Positions 6,650 through 15,408 of a stretch of 48,220 nt of DNA are shown here, piece by piece (position 1 is the first letter of the stretch; each line of letters opens with the position of its first letter). The stretch is from contig CADCBH010000012.1 in assembly GCA_902799655.1 (NCBI GenBank), positions 1 to 48,220 on the forward strand, read 5' to 3'. The notes under the pieces were generated by a model. It ran no database searches. It saw only the letters and a list, made by a program, of their open reading frames with translations, and was not told the origin of the DNA. This DNA is from an uncultured Bacteroidales bacterium. Its GTDB lineage: Bacteria; Bacteroidota; Bacteroidia; Bacteroidales; Bacteroidaceae. Both the position numbers and the translations under genes were made by a program.

Positions 6650-9641
6650 TATATCGCGGTAGTGTTATGATAACATGTTCTTGTTCGACAACGATGCCAC
6701 AGCCTCGGCAGTTGGTAGCCTCGCCATGATCGCGCACAATCTGACGACATAGCAGCCAGGAGATGGGTGCGAGTGTCTCAGCATGACTGATTGTATATGT
6801 TACATACTTGTCATTCTTGGTTTCTGAGCTAATCTGACCCTTCAGCAGTTCGAAGAGATAGCGCAACAGGTTCTCGTCACCCAGCACCTTCTGTCCATAG
6901 AAATCGACGGGGCGCACATGGAGCTTGATATGTTCCACCTGCGCAATGGCCTGCTGAATCAGGATGCTGTAGAGGTCGCGATAGTAGCTGGTCACCTCGG
7001 TAAGCGACTGCAGGTCATCGGCATCTATCAGCTGGCGGATGCGCGAGGGATAGTACATCGTCTCGTGCTTCAGCGTTGACAGGCAGTTGTCGAGCACACT
7101 GTTGGCCACGTGCAGGTTGGCATCCTCGAGTTCGGCACGATGCAACTCATCGTCAGCCAGCTCGATGTTGGTCTGCTGCATGCGCTCCAGGCGGAAACGC
7201 TGATACAGGCGGTGGCGGTAATAAATGAGATAATACGCAGGCACGATGAGTACCAGCAATACCAGCAACAGGATGACAGCAATGTGCTTGTTCTGCTGAG
7301 ACTGCTGCATAGTACGGCAGTAGTCTGCAAGGGTAGCATCGGCACTCATCTCCTTGAACAGTTGTGTATATACCTTATTATTATAGGCATAAAGCGACCA
7401 CTGGTGAAGCGCCAAAGCAGCCACCGCCACCTCGTTGCGCACATCGAGAATGATCTGGTAGTTGGTCTCCACACCCTCATGGAACCAGTGGATGTCAGCA
7501 GCACTACCGGCATCACCGTTGACTGTCAACAGCAGGTTGCCCTTGGGATGGCGCTCACGATAGTAGTGGTTGAGACTCGCCAGACAGGAATCGGCAAAGA
7601 GCAACGTACGGGCATAGGTGCCATTGACATTGGAGAAGTAGGCGGAGTCGGCATAGACGTGGGCACTATCCAACGAACTTTGTGCGTTGACAATTGACAG
7701 TTGACAATTGACAATTGATAATAGAATAATCAGGACGAGGCGCTGGACGCCCTTGGGCAGGCGAAAGAAGAAGCGGCTGCCCCTACCCTGTTCGCTCTCT
7801 GCCTGCAGAGAACAGACAGAGAACAGCTGGCTCACCTTGCGGTATTTCTCGATGATACCCTTACAATTCAAGAGACCAAAGCCATGACCTTGCGACACCT
7901 TATGGTCAAAGATATGAGGCATTTCGTCTTCAGGGATGCCACAACCGGTATCAGAGACGGAAATCTCCACATAGTCGGGCGCTTCCTGAGCATAGATGCT
8001 GACCTTACCGTTCTGGGGAGTGAACTTGCGGGCATTGTCTGCCAGCGTGTTCAGCATGAAGAGCGTCAGCACCTTGTCTGCCTTGACTGTTGCCTTCGTA
8101 GGTTCTACTTCCAAATGGACGTCCTTCAGCATGAAACTGGCCTTGCCGCGAGCCACGATATCGAAGAGCGGCTGAAGGGGGAAACTCTCGATATGCAGGT
8201 TCAGTTCGCCCTGGCGCAACTGAATCCACTCTGTCAGCAGTTCGTTCTGCTCATTGATATTATCGGTAAGTTCACGGATATACTCATCGTCAATGGGGGG
8301 ATGGTTGATGGTATAGATGATGCGATCAATGAGAGGCAGGATACTCATGGCCAGCGAAACCTTGGCGCGCTGCTCCAGATGGCGCCGCTCATTGCGCTCT
8401 ACATGCAGACGGGCAACAGCAACCTCCTCGTTTTTCTGTTCCAGAAGGTCGTCGAGGGCATGATCCTCTTTCTGCTGATGGTTGAGCCTGTTGAAGAGCC
8501 ATAGCATGAACAACAATAGCAGGATGGCAATGAGCACAGCCAGAATCATCCAGTTGAGCTGGGTAACGGCATGATCCAGAATACCAGCGCGAGCCTCCAG
8601 CTCACGATCCTGGCGTGTCTGTTCCTGCAGGTCGATATAGATATTGCGATTGTAGTCGCTCTGCTCCTTATCGTCAACAGCTGAATAGGCTACCGACAGC
8701 TGTTCACGGATACTGGCCACCAGGTCGGGAGCCTGATTGATGCGCTCATTGGCCAGTGCCATATTCAGATAGTCCAACGCACGAGAGTCGTCGCCCATCG
8801 CATGATAGCAGGAGGCCAGTGTACGGTAGGCACCAGCTATCTGATAGACATCACCATAGGCGGTAAACAACTGCAAGGCACTATCAGCATATTCTGGCTC
8901 GCCCAGATGGTCGGCTATACCCTCCAGCGCCTGGGCTTCGAAATAGACATAGCCACCACGGGCCGCCATCTTACGGCAGCGCTGCAACATCTCCAGTTCG
9001 TCGTTGCTGATTTCCTCGGGTGTTCCTTCAGTGAGGATGCCTCCAGCACCTACATTGTAGAGGTAGTTCAGATACTGAGCCGTATCACGACGTGTCATAT
9101 CAATATCCAGCATCTGGATGGCTTCTATCGACTGGCGCTCCAAACCTACATAGTAATAATAGGTAGAGTTGACAATGGCCAACTCTGACTCGGCATAGGC
9201 TAAGCGCGACTGCAATCGATCGGGCAGTTCCTGGCGCTCCTCGCGAATACGATTCTGGTGCGTCAGCGCCCGTTCTCGGTGTTCATAGAAAGCACGATTG
9301 TCGCTGCGACGCTGACAAAGACGCATCAGCTGGACCTCGGTGATAAACAATTCTATCTGGTTGTCGGTGAGCATCAGCGCCTCGTTCAACTGCTGCTCGG
9401 CTTTCTTGTAATCCATGCGTACCATCGAGACAAAGGCAAGGTTGTTGAGCGCCTCAGCACGTCCGTCGTCAAAGGAAGACTGTTCGTAAGCCTGACGGGC
9501 ATAAACCTCGGTAGAATCGATGTTACGGTAATGATAGGCATAGGAAAGAGAATTCAGCTTGTCCACCGCTGCCTTATCAGACGGTGAGCAAGCTGAGAGT
9601 AAAATAATGATAGCGGTACTAAGCGCGAGCCTTTGCCACAT
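6636..9641 (-). CDS. Two-module TPR histidine kinase (DUF5112/DUF5113 type)
   Basis: 1001 residues. First half: lipoprotein signal (lipobox Cys18), TPR-like sensor (30-350), membrane helix (364-384), coiled coil, and an ATPase domain with N-box [11 protein letters not shown] (531-541), G1 DTGCGIP (564-570), F-box (576-580) and G2 GHGFGL (585-590). No clear H-box precedes it: the place where AxSHE is expected reads [10 protein letters not shown] (431-440). Second half: a new signal-like segment (632-653), a short sensor region, a membrane helix (788-806), then [13 protein letters not shown] with H859-E860, and an end that looks like a decayed ATPase ([16 protein letters not shown]). The start overlaps the aldolase gene by 23 nt. 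DUF5112/5113 assignment rests on recalled architecture. A 7-bp repeat encodes residues 641-652. Confidence 0.87.
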   Translation of the reverse strand: MWQRLALSTAIIILLSACSPSDKAAVDKLNSLSYAYHYRNIDSTEVYARQAYEQSSFDDGRAEALNNLAFVSMVRMDYKKAEQQLNEALMLTDNQIELFITEVQLMRLCQRRSDNRAFYEHRERALTHQNRIREERQELPDRLQSRLAYAESELAIVNSTYYYYVGLERQSIEAIQMLDIDMTRRDTAQYLNYLYNVGAGGILTEGTPEEISNDELEMLQRCRKMAARGGYVYFEAQALEGIADHLGEPEYADSALQLFTAYGDVYQIAGAYRTLASCYHAMGDDSRALDYLNMALANERINQAPDLVASIREQLSVAYSAVDDKEQSDYNRNIYIDLQEQTRQDRELEARAGILDHAVTQLNWMILAVLIAILLLLFMLWLFNRLNHQQKEDHALDDLLEQKNEEVAVARLHVERNERRHLEQRAKVSLAMSILPLIDRIIYTINHPPIDDEYIRELTDNINEQNELLTEWIQLRQGELNLHIESFPLQPLFDIVARGKASFMLKDVHLEVEPTKATVKADKVLTLFMLNTLADNARKFTPQNGKVSIYAQEAPDYVEISVSDTGCGIPEDEMPHIFDHKVSQGHGFGLLNCKGIIEKYRKVSQLFSVCSLQAESEQGRGSRFFFRLPKGVQRLVLIILLSIVNCQLSIVNAQSSLDSAHVYADSAYFSNVNGTYARTLLFADSCLASLNHYYRERHPKGNLLLTVNGDAGSAADIHWFHEGVETNYQIILDVRNEVAVAALALHQWSLYAYNNKVYTQLFKEMSADATLADYCRTMQQSQQNKHIAVILLLVLLVLIVPAYYLIYYRHRLYQRFRLERMQQTNIELADDELHRAELEDANLHVANSVLDNCLSTLKHETMYYPSRIRQLIDADDLQSLTEVTSYYRDLYSILIQQAIAQVEHIKLHVRPVDFYGQKVLGDENLLRYLFELLKGQISSETKNDKYVTYTISHAETLAPISWLLCRQIVRDHGEATNCRGCGIVVEQEHVIITLPRYNGKL
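7687..7721. repeat. Five-unit 7-bp tandem repeat inside the kinase gene
   Basis: Units TTGACAA, TTGACAG, TTGACAA, TTGACAA, TTGATAA follow one another without a break. On the coding strand they encode [12 protein letters not shown] (residues 641-652), at the joint between the kinase half and the second signal-like segment. Since 7 is not a multiple of 3, gain or loss of one unit shifts the frame. Confidence 0.9.
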
Positions 9642-10287
9642 AACCGAGTGCCTCCTTGCACTTATCGGTTACATACTGCCAATCGCCAGCCTTCACCTTA
9701 TCAGAGGGGAAGAGCTTAGAGCCCATGCCTACGCAGAAGACGCCAGCCTTGAACCACTTGGTAAGGTTCTCCTCCTCAGGTGCGACACCACCAGTCACCA
9801 TAATCTTTGACCAGGGCATCGGAGCCATGAGACCCTTGATGAGGTTTGGACCTACCACGTCGCCAGGGAACACCTTGGTGAAGTCGCAGCCTACCTCCTG
9901 TGCCTTACCAATCTCAGAAGGTGTCAGACAGCCTGGGCAGTAGGTTACACAACGACGGTTGCAAACGATAGCGATATCGGGGTTAAACAGAGGACCAACC
10001 ACGAAGTTGGCACCCAACTGGATGTACAGTGCTGCTGTGGGGGCATCAACGACAGAACCAATACCCAGAGCCAGCTCAGGACATTCTGTGTTAACCCACT
10101 TTGAAAGTTCGCCAAACACCTCGTGGGCAAAGTCACCACGATTGGTAAACTCGAAAGCACGTACGCCACCCTCGTAGCAGGCCTTGATGACGTTTTTGCA
10201 AACTTCAACGTCCTTGTGATAGAACACTGGAACCATAGGTGCCTCGGCAATCTTTGCCATCACCTGAAACTTATCAAATTTTGCCAT
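9619..10287 (-). CDS. eda: Bifunctional KDPG/KHG aldolase
   Basis: 222 residues of the class I aldolase that splits 2-keto-3-deoxy-6-phosphogluconate into pyruvate and glyceraldehyde-3-phosphate, the last step of the hexuronate and Entner-Doudoroff routes. Catalytic residues are in place: E46 and R50 in AFEFTNRG, and the Schiff-base lysine K138 in [10 protein letters not shown]; the phosphate-binding VTGGVAPE and GMGSKLF loops follow. Cytoplasmic. It lies 23 nt downstream of KDG kinase, across an AT-rich 7-bp-periodic spacer, and its end overlaps the histidine kinase start by 23 nt, so metabolism and signalling genes share one transcript. Confidence 0.95.
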   Translation of the reverse strand: MAKFDKFQVMAKIAEAPMVPVFYHKDVEVCKNVIKACYEGGVRAFEFTNRGDFAHEVFGELSKWVNTECPELALGIGSVVDAPTAALYIQLGANFVVGPLFNPDIAIVCNRRCVTYCPGCLTPSEIGKAQEVGCDFTKVFPGDVVGPNLIKGLMAPMPWSKIMVTGGVAPEEENLTKWFKAGVFCVGMGSKLFPSDKVKAGDWQYVTDKCKEALGYVAKARA

Positions 10288-10312
10288 AATTCTTAATTGT
10301 CAATTTTCAATT
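10287..10312. repeat. 7-bp-periodic AT repeat between kdgK and eda
   Basis: On minus the spacer reads AATTGAA, AATTGAC, AATTAAG, AATTATG, the same heptad type as the tract inside the kinase gene, here just before the aldolase start codon where it could tune translation. Confidence 0.6.
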
Positions 10313-11333
10313 ATCTCTGAACGCGACCGTTAGCATTACCACCAGCCAGGCTCTCAACCTCATCGACACCTACCAGGTTGAAGTCACCATTGATAGTGTG
10401 CTTCAGAGCAGAAGCAGCCACAGCAAACTCAAGAGCCTCGCCCTGAGTAGGCTTGGTCAGCAGACCATGAATCAGACCACCAGAGAAAGAGTCGCCACCA
10501 CCAACACGGTCGATGATAGGATTAATCTCGTAACGCTTAGACTGATAGAACTCCTTGCCATCATAGATCAGAGCCTTCCAACCATTGAAGGTTGCAGAGA
10601 AGCTTTCACGCAGGGTAGAAACCACATACTTGAAGCCAAACTCCTCACGCATCTGCTTGAAGATGCCCTCGTAACCGGCAGCATCTGTCTGACCACCCTC
10701 GACATCGGCATCGGGCTTAAAACCAAGGCAGAGCTCAGCGTCTTCCTCATTACCAATGCAGACATCAACATACTGCATCAGAGGACGCATGATGCTGATA
10801 GCCTTCTCTGAAGTCCACAGCTTCTTGCGGAAATTCAGGTCGACAGATACCGTCACGCCATGACGCTTGGCAGCCTCACAGGCGAGCTTGGTCAACTCAG
10901 CAGCCTTGTCAGAGATGGCAGGTGTGATACCACTCCAGTGGAACCAGGCAGCACCCTCCATGATAGCATCGAAATCAAAGTCTGAAGGATCAGCCTCAGC
11001 GATAGAAGAATGAGCGCGGTCGTAAATCACCTTAGAAGGACGCATAGAAGCACCCGTCTCAGCATAATACAGACCTACACGGTCACCACCACGAGCAATG
11101 AACTGGGTGTTGACACCATAACGACGCAGAGCATTAACAGCAATCTGACCAATCTCATGCTTGGGCAGCTTGGATACGAAATAAGCCTCGTGGCCATAGT
11201 TTGCCACGCTGACAGCAACGTTAGCCTCACCACCACCAGGGATGATGCGGAATGACTCACTCTGAATAAAACGATCGTTGCCCATGGGCGACAGGCGGAG
11301 CATGATCTCACCTAAAGTTACAATCTTTGCCAT
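10311..11333 (-). CDS. kdgK: 2-keto-3-deoxygluconate kinase (PfkB family)
   Basis: 340 residues with the ribokinase fold: IPGGGEANVAVSVANYG near residue 31 (sugar site and signature 1), and the C-terminal signature DRVGGGDSFSGGLIHG near residue 275, with the catalytic Asp in GGGDS. It phosphorylates KDG to KDPG, feeding the aldolase encoded next. Its place opposite a LacI regulator and altronate dehydratase makes KDG the most likely substrate among PfkB enzymes. It is the first gene of the six-gene minus-strand operon, with a TTTG-19 bp-TAACTTTG promoter 45 bp upstream. Confidence 0.93.
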   Translation of the reverse strand: MAKIVTLGEIMLRLSPMGNDRFIQSESFRIIPGGGEANVAVSVANYGHEAYFVSKLPKHEIGQIAVNALRRYGVNTQFIARGGDRVGLYYAETGASMRPSKVIYDRAHSSIAEADPSDFDFDAIMEGAAWFHWSGITPAISDKAAELTKLACEAAKRHGVTVSVDLNFRKKLWTSEKAISIMRPLMQYVDVCIGNEEDAELCLGFKPDADVEGGQTDAAGYEGIFKQMREEFGFKYVVSTLRESFSATFNGWKALIYDGKEFYQSKRYEINPIIDRVGGGDSFSGGLIHGLLTKPTQGEALEFAVAASALKHTINGDFNLVGVDEVESLAGGNANGRVQR

Positions 11334-11377
11334 TTGTTTTAGTATTACATTTAAAAGATGTTTAGAAATTTTGATTG

Positions 11378-11408
11378 CAAAGTTACTATTATTTTTCCGA
11401 ACGACAAA
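11378..11408 (-). promoter_or_regulatory. Promoter of the kdgK-eda-signalling operon
   Basis: On minus: TTTG (11408-11405), 19-bp spacer, TAACTTTG (11385-11378). The transcript would begin near 11371, giving a leader of about 38 nt. Confidence 0.78.
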
Positions 11409-11439
11409 AAATAAGAGGGAAAAACTTCAATAAAACCTC

Positions 11440-11451
11440 GTAAACGTTTAC
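11440..11451. promoter_or_regulatory. LacI-type operator
   Basis: GTAAACGTTTAC is a perfect 12-bp palindrome with the central CG typical of LacI-family operators. It lies between the divergent kdgK and lacI-type promoters, 32 bp beyond the kdgK TTTG box and 47 bp before the regulator's -7. The regulator encoded next door is the likely binder. Confidence 0.65.
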
Positions 11452-11498
11452 CAGAAGAAAAATATGCAAGATTTGTACGTCGTATCATTTTTTTTCAT

Positions 11499-11506
11499 TA
11501 CCTTTG
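11499..11506 (+). promoter_or_regulatory. -7 element of the LacI-regulator operon
   Basis: TACCTTTG 8 bp before the ATG at 11515; a TTTG at 11472-11475 is 23 bp upstream, slightly far. The transcript has almost no leader, which rules out the upstream ATG at 11464. Confidence 0.7.
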
Positions 11507-11514
11507 CAGAGATT

Positions 11515-12585
11515 ATGGATACAGGAAAGATTAGAATCAAGGATATTGCGGAGCGCGCAGGGGTCAGCGTGGGTACGGTTGACCGTGTGCTCCACGAGCG
11601 TCCTAACGTGTCGCCAAAGGCTTTGGAAAAGGTCAAAAAGGCGCTGGAAGAGATGGACTATCAGCCCAACCGTTACGCCTCTGCCCTCGCCTACAACAAG
11701 TCGTACACCTTCTTCTGCGTACTTCCCAAACACGAATCGGAAGCATACTGGGAGGAGATTGAGGAGGGCGCCCAGACAGCCTGCGATCATTTTCGCGACT
11801 TCAGCGTGTCGAAAAAAGTGGTCTACTACAACCGTTTCTCCGTCGACACCTTTTCCAAGGCGATGAGTGACGTCATCAAGCAGCAGCCCGATGGTGTCGT
11901 CGTGGTACCGTCACAGCTCGATGTCACCACACGTTTCGCCAACATCATGCACGAGCAGAACATCCCCTTCATCTTGCTCGACTCCTACATGCCAGACCTG
12001 AAACCCCTGACCTTCTTCGGACAGGATTCGTTCTCAAGCGGCTATTTTGCAGCCCGCATGCTCATGATGCTAGCGCCACGCGAAAAGGAGATTATGCTGA
12101 TGAAGCAAATGCGCAATGGTAATGTGGCCTCGAAACAGCAGGAAAACCGCGAGACGGGATTCCGTCATTACATGCACGACCACTTTCCCAACGTCGTTAT
12201 CCATGAGGTTAACCTTTCGCTCGACGAGCGCCGCGACAGCTACGACGGTATCCTGGAGAAGTTCTTCAACGAGCACCCGCTGGTACACCACTGTATCACA
12301 TTCAACTCAAAGGCACATCTCGTAGGTGAATACCTGTTGCGCAGCAATCGTCGAAACATCCAGATTATGGGCTACGACATGGTGCCTAAGAATGCAGAAT
12401 GCGTGAGACAGGGCAGCATCTCGTTCCTTATCGCACAGCACGCCTTCATGCAAGGCTATGCCTGCATCGACTCACTCTTCAATGCCATTATCCTGAAAAA
12501 AGAGGTAGAACCCGTCAACTACATGCCCATCGAGCTGCTGACCAAGGAGAATATCGACTTCTATCGTCGCAAGAACATCGGATAA
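11515..12585 (+). CDS. LacI-family transcriptional regulator of hexuronate genes
   Basis: 356 residues: a LacI helix-turn-helix at the N-terminus (IRIKDIAERAGVSVGTVDRV, hinge helix around SPKALEKVKKALEEMDYQPN) followed by a periplasmic-binding-protein-like sensor domain (about 60-350) for a small effector. It differs from most LacI proteins in having VDRVLHERPNVS, as in a Bacteroidetes subgroup that controls sugar-acid genes. It likely binds the 11440-11451 palindrome and controls both divergent operons; effector probably KDG, galacturonate or a related acid (inference). Start set by the -7 at 11499-11506. Altronate dehydratase follows after 27 nt with no promoter between. Confidence 0.9.
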   Translation: MDTGKIRIKDIAERAGVSVGTVDRVLHERPNVSPKALEKVKKALEEMDYQPNRYASALAYNKSYTFFCVLPKHESEAYWEEIEEGAQTACDHFRDFSVSKKVVYYNRFSVDTFSKAMSDVIKQQPDGVVVVPSQLDVTTRFANIMHEQNIPFILLDSYMPDLKPLTFFGQDSFSSGYFAARMLMMLAPREKEIMLMKQMRNGNVASKQQENRETGFRHYMHDHFPNVVIHEVNLSLDERRDSYDGILEKFFNEHPLVHHCITFNSKAHLVGEYLLRSNRRNIQIMGYDMVPKNAECVRQGSISFLIAQHAFMQGYACIDSLFNAIILKKEVEPVNYMPIELLTKENIDFYRRKNIG

Positions 12586-12612
12586 ATATCATCATCTACT
12601 AAACAATATATT

Positions 12613-14109
12613 ATGGAACAAGCTACATTCTTAAAAATCAATCCTGCCGACTCCGTTGTCGTATGTCTGGCACCAAAAGCCAAAGGCGACATCATTGAGG
12701 TCGACGGCAAGACCATCGTGTTGAATCAGGACACCCCTGCTGGTCACAAAGTTCTCATCAAAGATGTCAACCAGGGCGATGACATCATCAAGTACGGTTA
12801 TCCTATCGGTCATGCCAAAGTGTCATTGAAGGCTGGTGACTGGGTTAATGAGAATAATCTTAAGACCAATCTGAGCGGAACATTGGAGTACACATACGCT
12901 CCTGTAGACCAACCACTTTCCATCAAGAACGAAGGACGCACCTTTAAAGGCTACGTCCGCAAGAATGGCGACATCGGTGTACGCAACGAGATTTGGATTG
13001 TGCCCACCGTAGGTTGTGTCAATGGCATTGCTGAGAAACTGGCAGAGCAACTCCGCAAGGAGACTGGCGAGAAAGACATTGACGCCATCTGGACATGGCA
13101 TCACAACTATGGTTGCTCACAGCTTTCAGAGGACCACGAGAACACCCGTAAGGTATTGCGCGACATTTGTCTGCACCCCAACGCAGGAGGTGTGCTGGTG
13201 CTGAGTCTTGGCTGTGAGAATAACATCCCCGAGGACTTCATGGCCATGTTGGGAGATTATGACCAAGACCGCATCAAGCTCTTGGTGACCCAGCGTGTTG
13301 AAGGCGACGAGATGGAGGCTGGTATGGCCATCCTTCGCGACCTCTACAACAAGGCTTCGAAAGACAAGCGCGAAACTGTTAGCGTCTCCAAACTGCGTGT
13401 AGGTCTGAAGTGTGGTGGCAGTGACGGTTTCAGTGGCATTACCGCCAATCCGTTGGTCGGCGAGTTCAGCGACTGGCTGGTGGCACAAGGTGGTACCAGC
13501 GTACTCACAGAGGTTCCTGAAATGTTCGGTGCCGAGACTATCCTCATGAATCGCTGCGAGAACAAGGAACTCTTTGAGCAGACGGTATCAATGATCAATA
13601 ATTTCAAGAACTACTTCCTCTCACATGGCGAGCCCGTTGGCGAGAATCCTTCTCCAGGCAACAAGGCAGGTGGCATCTCAACGTTGGAAGACAAGGCGCT
13701 GGGCTGTACACAAAAGTGTGGTAAGGCTCCTGTCAGCGGTGTTATGGAGTATGGTGACCGATTGGAGCATACCGGTCTCAACCTGCTCTCTGCTCCAGGC
13801 AACGACCTCGTAGCAGCTACTGCCCTCGCCTCTTCAGGTTGTCATATAGTACTCTTTACGACTGGTCGCGGAACGCCCTTTGGTACTTTCGTGCCCACCA
13901 TGAAGATAGCTACCAACCCAACTCTCGCCAAGAACAAGCCCCACTGGGTAGACTTCTCAGCAGGACAGTTGGTAGAGGGACGTACCATGCCAGAACTGGT
14001 GCCAGAATTTATAGATAAGGTATTGACAGTAGCCTCTGGAGAGCAAGCCCGCAATGAGGAGAACGGCTATCGCGAGATTGCTATCTTCAAGAACGGCGTC
14101 ACGCTGTAG
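12613..14109 (+). CDS. uxaA: Altronate dehydratase
   Basis: 498 residues: an N-terminal SAF domain (about 1-95, GDIIEVDGKTIVLNQDTPAGHKV), a linker, and the UxaA/GarD catalytic domain (GYVRKNGDIGVRNEIWIVPT, then GLKCGGSDGFSGITANP, and C-terminal VLFTTGRGTPFG). It removes water from D-altronate to give 2-keto-3-deoxygluconate, an Fe-dependent cytoplasmic reaction in galacturonate breakdown. Product goes to KdgK and Eda across the divergent promoter. UxaC and UxaB, which would make altronate, are not in the window. Second gene of the LacI operon. Confidence 0.94.
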   Translation: MEQATFLKINPADSVVVCLAPKAKGDIIEVDGKTIVLNQDTPAGHKVLIKDVNQGDDIIKYGYPIGHAKVSLKAGDWVNENNLKTNLSGTLEYTYAPVDQPLSIKNEGRTFKGYVRKNGDIGVRNEIWIVPTVGCVNGIAEKLAEQLRKETGEKDIDAIWTWHHNYGCSQLSEDHENTRKVLRDICLHPNAGGVLVLSLGCENNIPEDFMAMLGDYDQDRIKLLVTQRVEGDEMEAGMAILRDLYNKASKDKRETVSVSKLRVGLKCGGSDGFSGITANPLVGEFSDWLVAQGGTSVLTEVPEMFGAETILMNRCENKELFEQTVSMINNFKNYFLSHGEPVGENPSPGNKAGGISTLEDKALGCTQKCGKAPVSGVMEYGDRLEHTGLNLLSAPGNDLVAATALASSGCHIVLFTTGRGTPFGTFVPTMKIATNPTLAKNKPHWVDFSAGQLVEGRTMPELVPEFIDKVLTVASGEQARNEENGYREIAIFKNGVTL

Positions 14110-14133
14110 CAAGAGACTGTCATCAAGAAAAGA

Positions 14134-15408
14134 ATGAAAAAAGGAATTATCGCATTATCTCCACTGGCAGTATTCATCATACTGTATTTAGTCACCAGCA
14201 TCATTGCTGGTGACTTCTACAAGGTGCCCATCACCGTGGCTTTCATGGCGGCATCGATGTATGCAGTGGTGACCAGTGGTGGCATACCGTTGCGTGATCG
14301 CATCGATATCTACAGCCGAGGCGCTGCTACTGGGCAGATGATGCTGATGATTTGGATTTTCATTTTGGCTGGCGCCTTTGCCCATACCGCAAAAACGATG
14401 GGTGCCATTGATGCCACGGTGAATATGGCACTGACATTATTGCCTGCTCAAATGTTGCTGGCAGGCCTGTTCTTAGCAGCCTGTTTCATATCCGTCAGTG
14501 TGGGAACCAGTGTGGGAACCATCGTAGCACTGACACCTATTGCTGCTGGTATTGCTGAACAGACGGGAGCCAGCATACCCCTGATGACGGCAGTAGTGGT
14601 GGGAGGCTCGTTCTTTGGCGACAACCTCTCGTTTATATCGGATACTACCATCGTAGCCACATCGACGCAGGGTTGCAAACTGAGCGATAAGTTTCGCGTC
14701 AACTCATTCATTGTCGTGCCAGCAGCTCTGGTCATCCTTATTGTCTACATCTTGATGGGCACTGGTATCAGCGCACCACAACATGTCAACGATGTGGCCT
14801 ACCTGAAGGTTATACCCTATCTAGTGGTCCTCGTCACCGCTATCTTCGGCATGAACGTGATGGCAGTATTGTCATTGGGTATTCTGCTCACAGGATGTAT
14901 TGGCATACTGGACGGCTCGTTTGATGTCTACGGATGGTTGGGAGCCATGGGAACAGGCATAATTGGAATGGGCGAACTGATTATTATCACCATGATGGCA
15001 GGCGGACTACTGGAGCTCATCAAATATAACGGTGGCATCGATGCCATTATCCGCAGCCTGACACGCCATGTCAACAGTAAACGAGGTGCGGAACTGGCTG
15101 TAGCAGCATTGGTATCGATGGTAGATCTCTGCACAGCCAACAATACGGTGGCTATCATCACCGTTGGCGGTATCGCCAAACAGATTGCCGACCGCTTTGG
15201 GGTTGACAACCGCAAGTGTGCATCTATTCTTGATACGTTCTCATGCGCGATGCAAGGCGTCATACCCTATGGCGCCCAGCTGCTGATGGCTGCCGGTTTG
15301 GCAGGAATCAATCCTATCAGTATCCTGCCCTATCTATACTATCCGCTGGCTATCGGTATCGCTGCATTACTCTCTATATTATTAAGGTATCCCAAACGCT
15401 ATTCATAA
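14134..15408 (+). CDS. NhaC-family Na+/H+ antiporter-like transporter
   Basis: 424 residues, about 10-11 membrane helices, with NhaC-family features: FISVSVGTSVGTIVALTPIAAGIA near residue 120, SFFGDNLSFISDTTIVATSTQG near 160, and the duplicated pattern CTANNTVAIITVGGIA near 330. The family exchanges Na+ for H+, and some members carry organic acids such as malate-lactate. Here it sits in a sugar-acid operon with no other transporter, 24 nt after uxaA and overlapping the next start by 1 nt (TAATG), so uptake of a hexuronate or aldonate is possible; that is inference from context only. Confidence 0.82.
   Translation: MKKGIIALSPLAVFIILYLVTSIIAGDFYKVPITVAFMAASMYAVVTSGGIPLRDRIDIYSRGAATGQMMLMIWIFILAGAFAHTAKTMGAIDATVNMALTLLPAQMLLAGLFLAACFISVSVGTSVGTIVALTPIAAGIAEQTGASIPLMTAVVVGGSFFGDNLSFISDTTIVATSTQGCKLSDKFRVNSFIVVPAALVILIVYILMGTGISAPQHVNDVAYLKVIPYLVVLVTAIFGMNVMAVLSLGILLTGCIGILDGSFDVYGWLGAMGTGIIGMGELIIITMMAGGLLELIKYNGGIDAIIRSLTRHVNSKRGAELAVAALVSMVDLCTANNTVAIITVGGIAKQIADRFGVDNRKCASILDTFSCAMQGVIPYGAQLLMAAGLAGINPISILPYLYYPLAIGIAALLSILLRYPKRYS

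Noticed and set aside
7110-7697. Long plus-strand frames over the kinase gene (also at 3708-4586 and 7884-8504)
   Set aside because: They lie antisense to well-supported domains and show no motif; they come from codon bias of the minus-strand genes.
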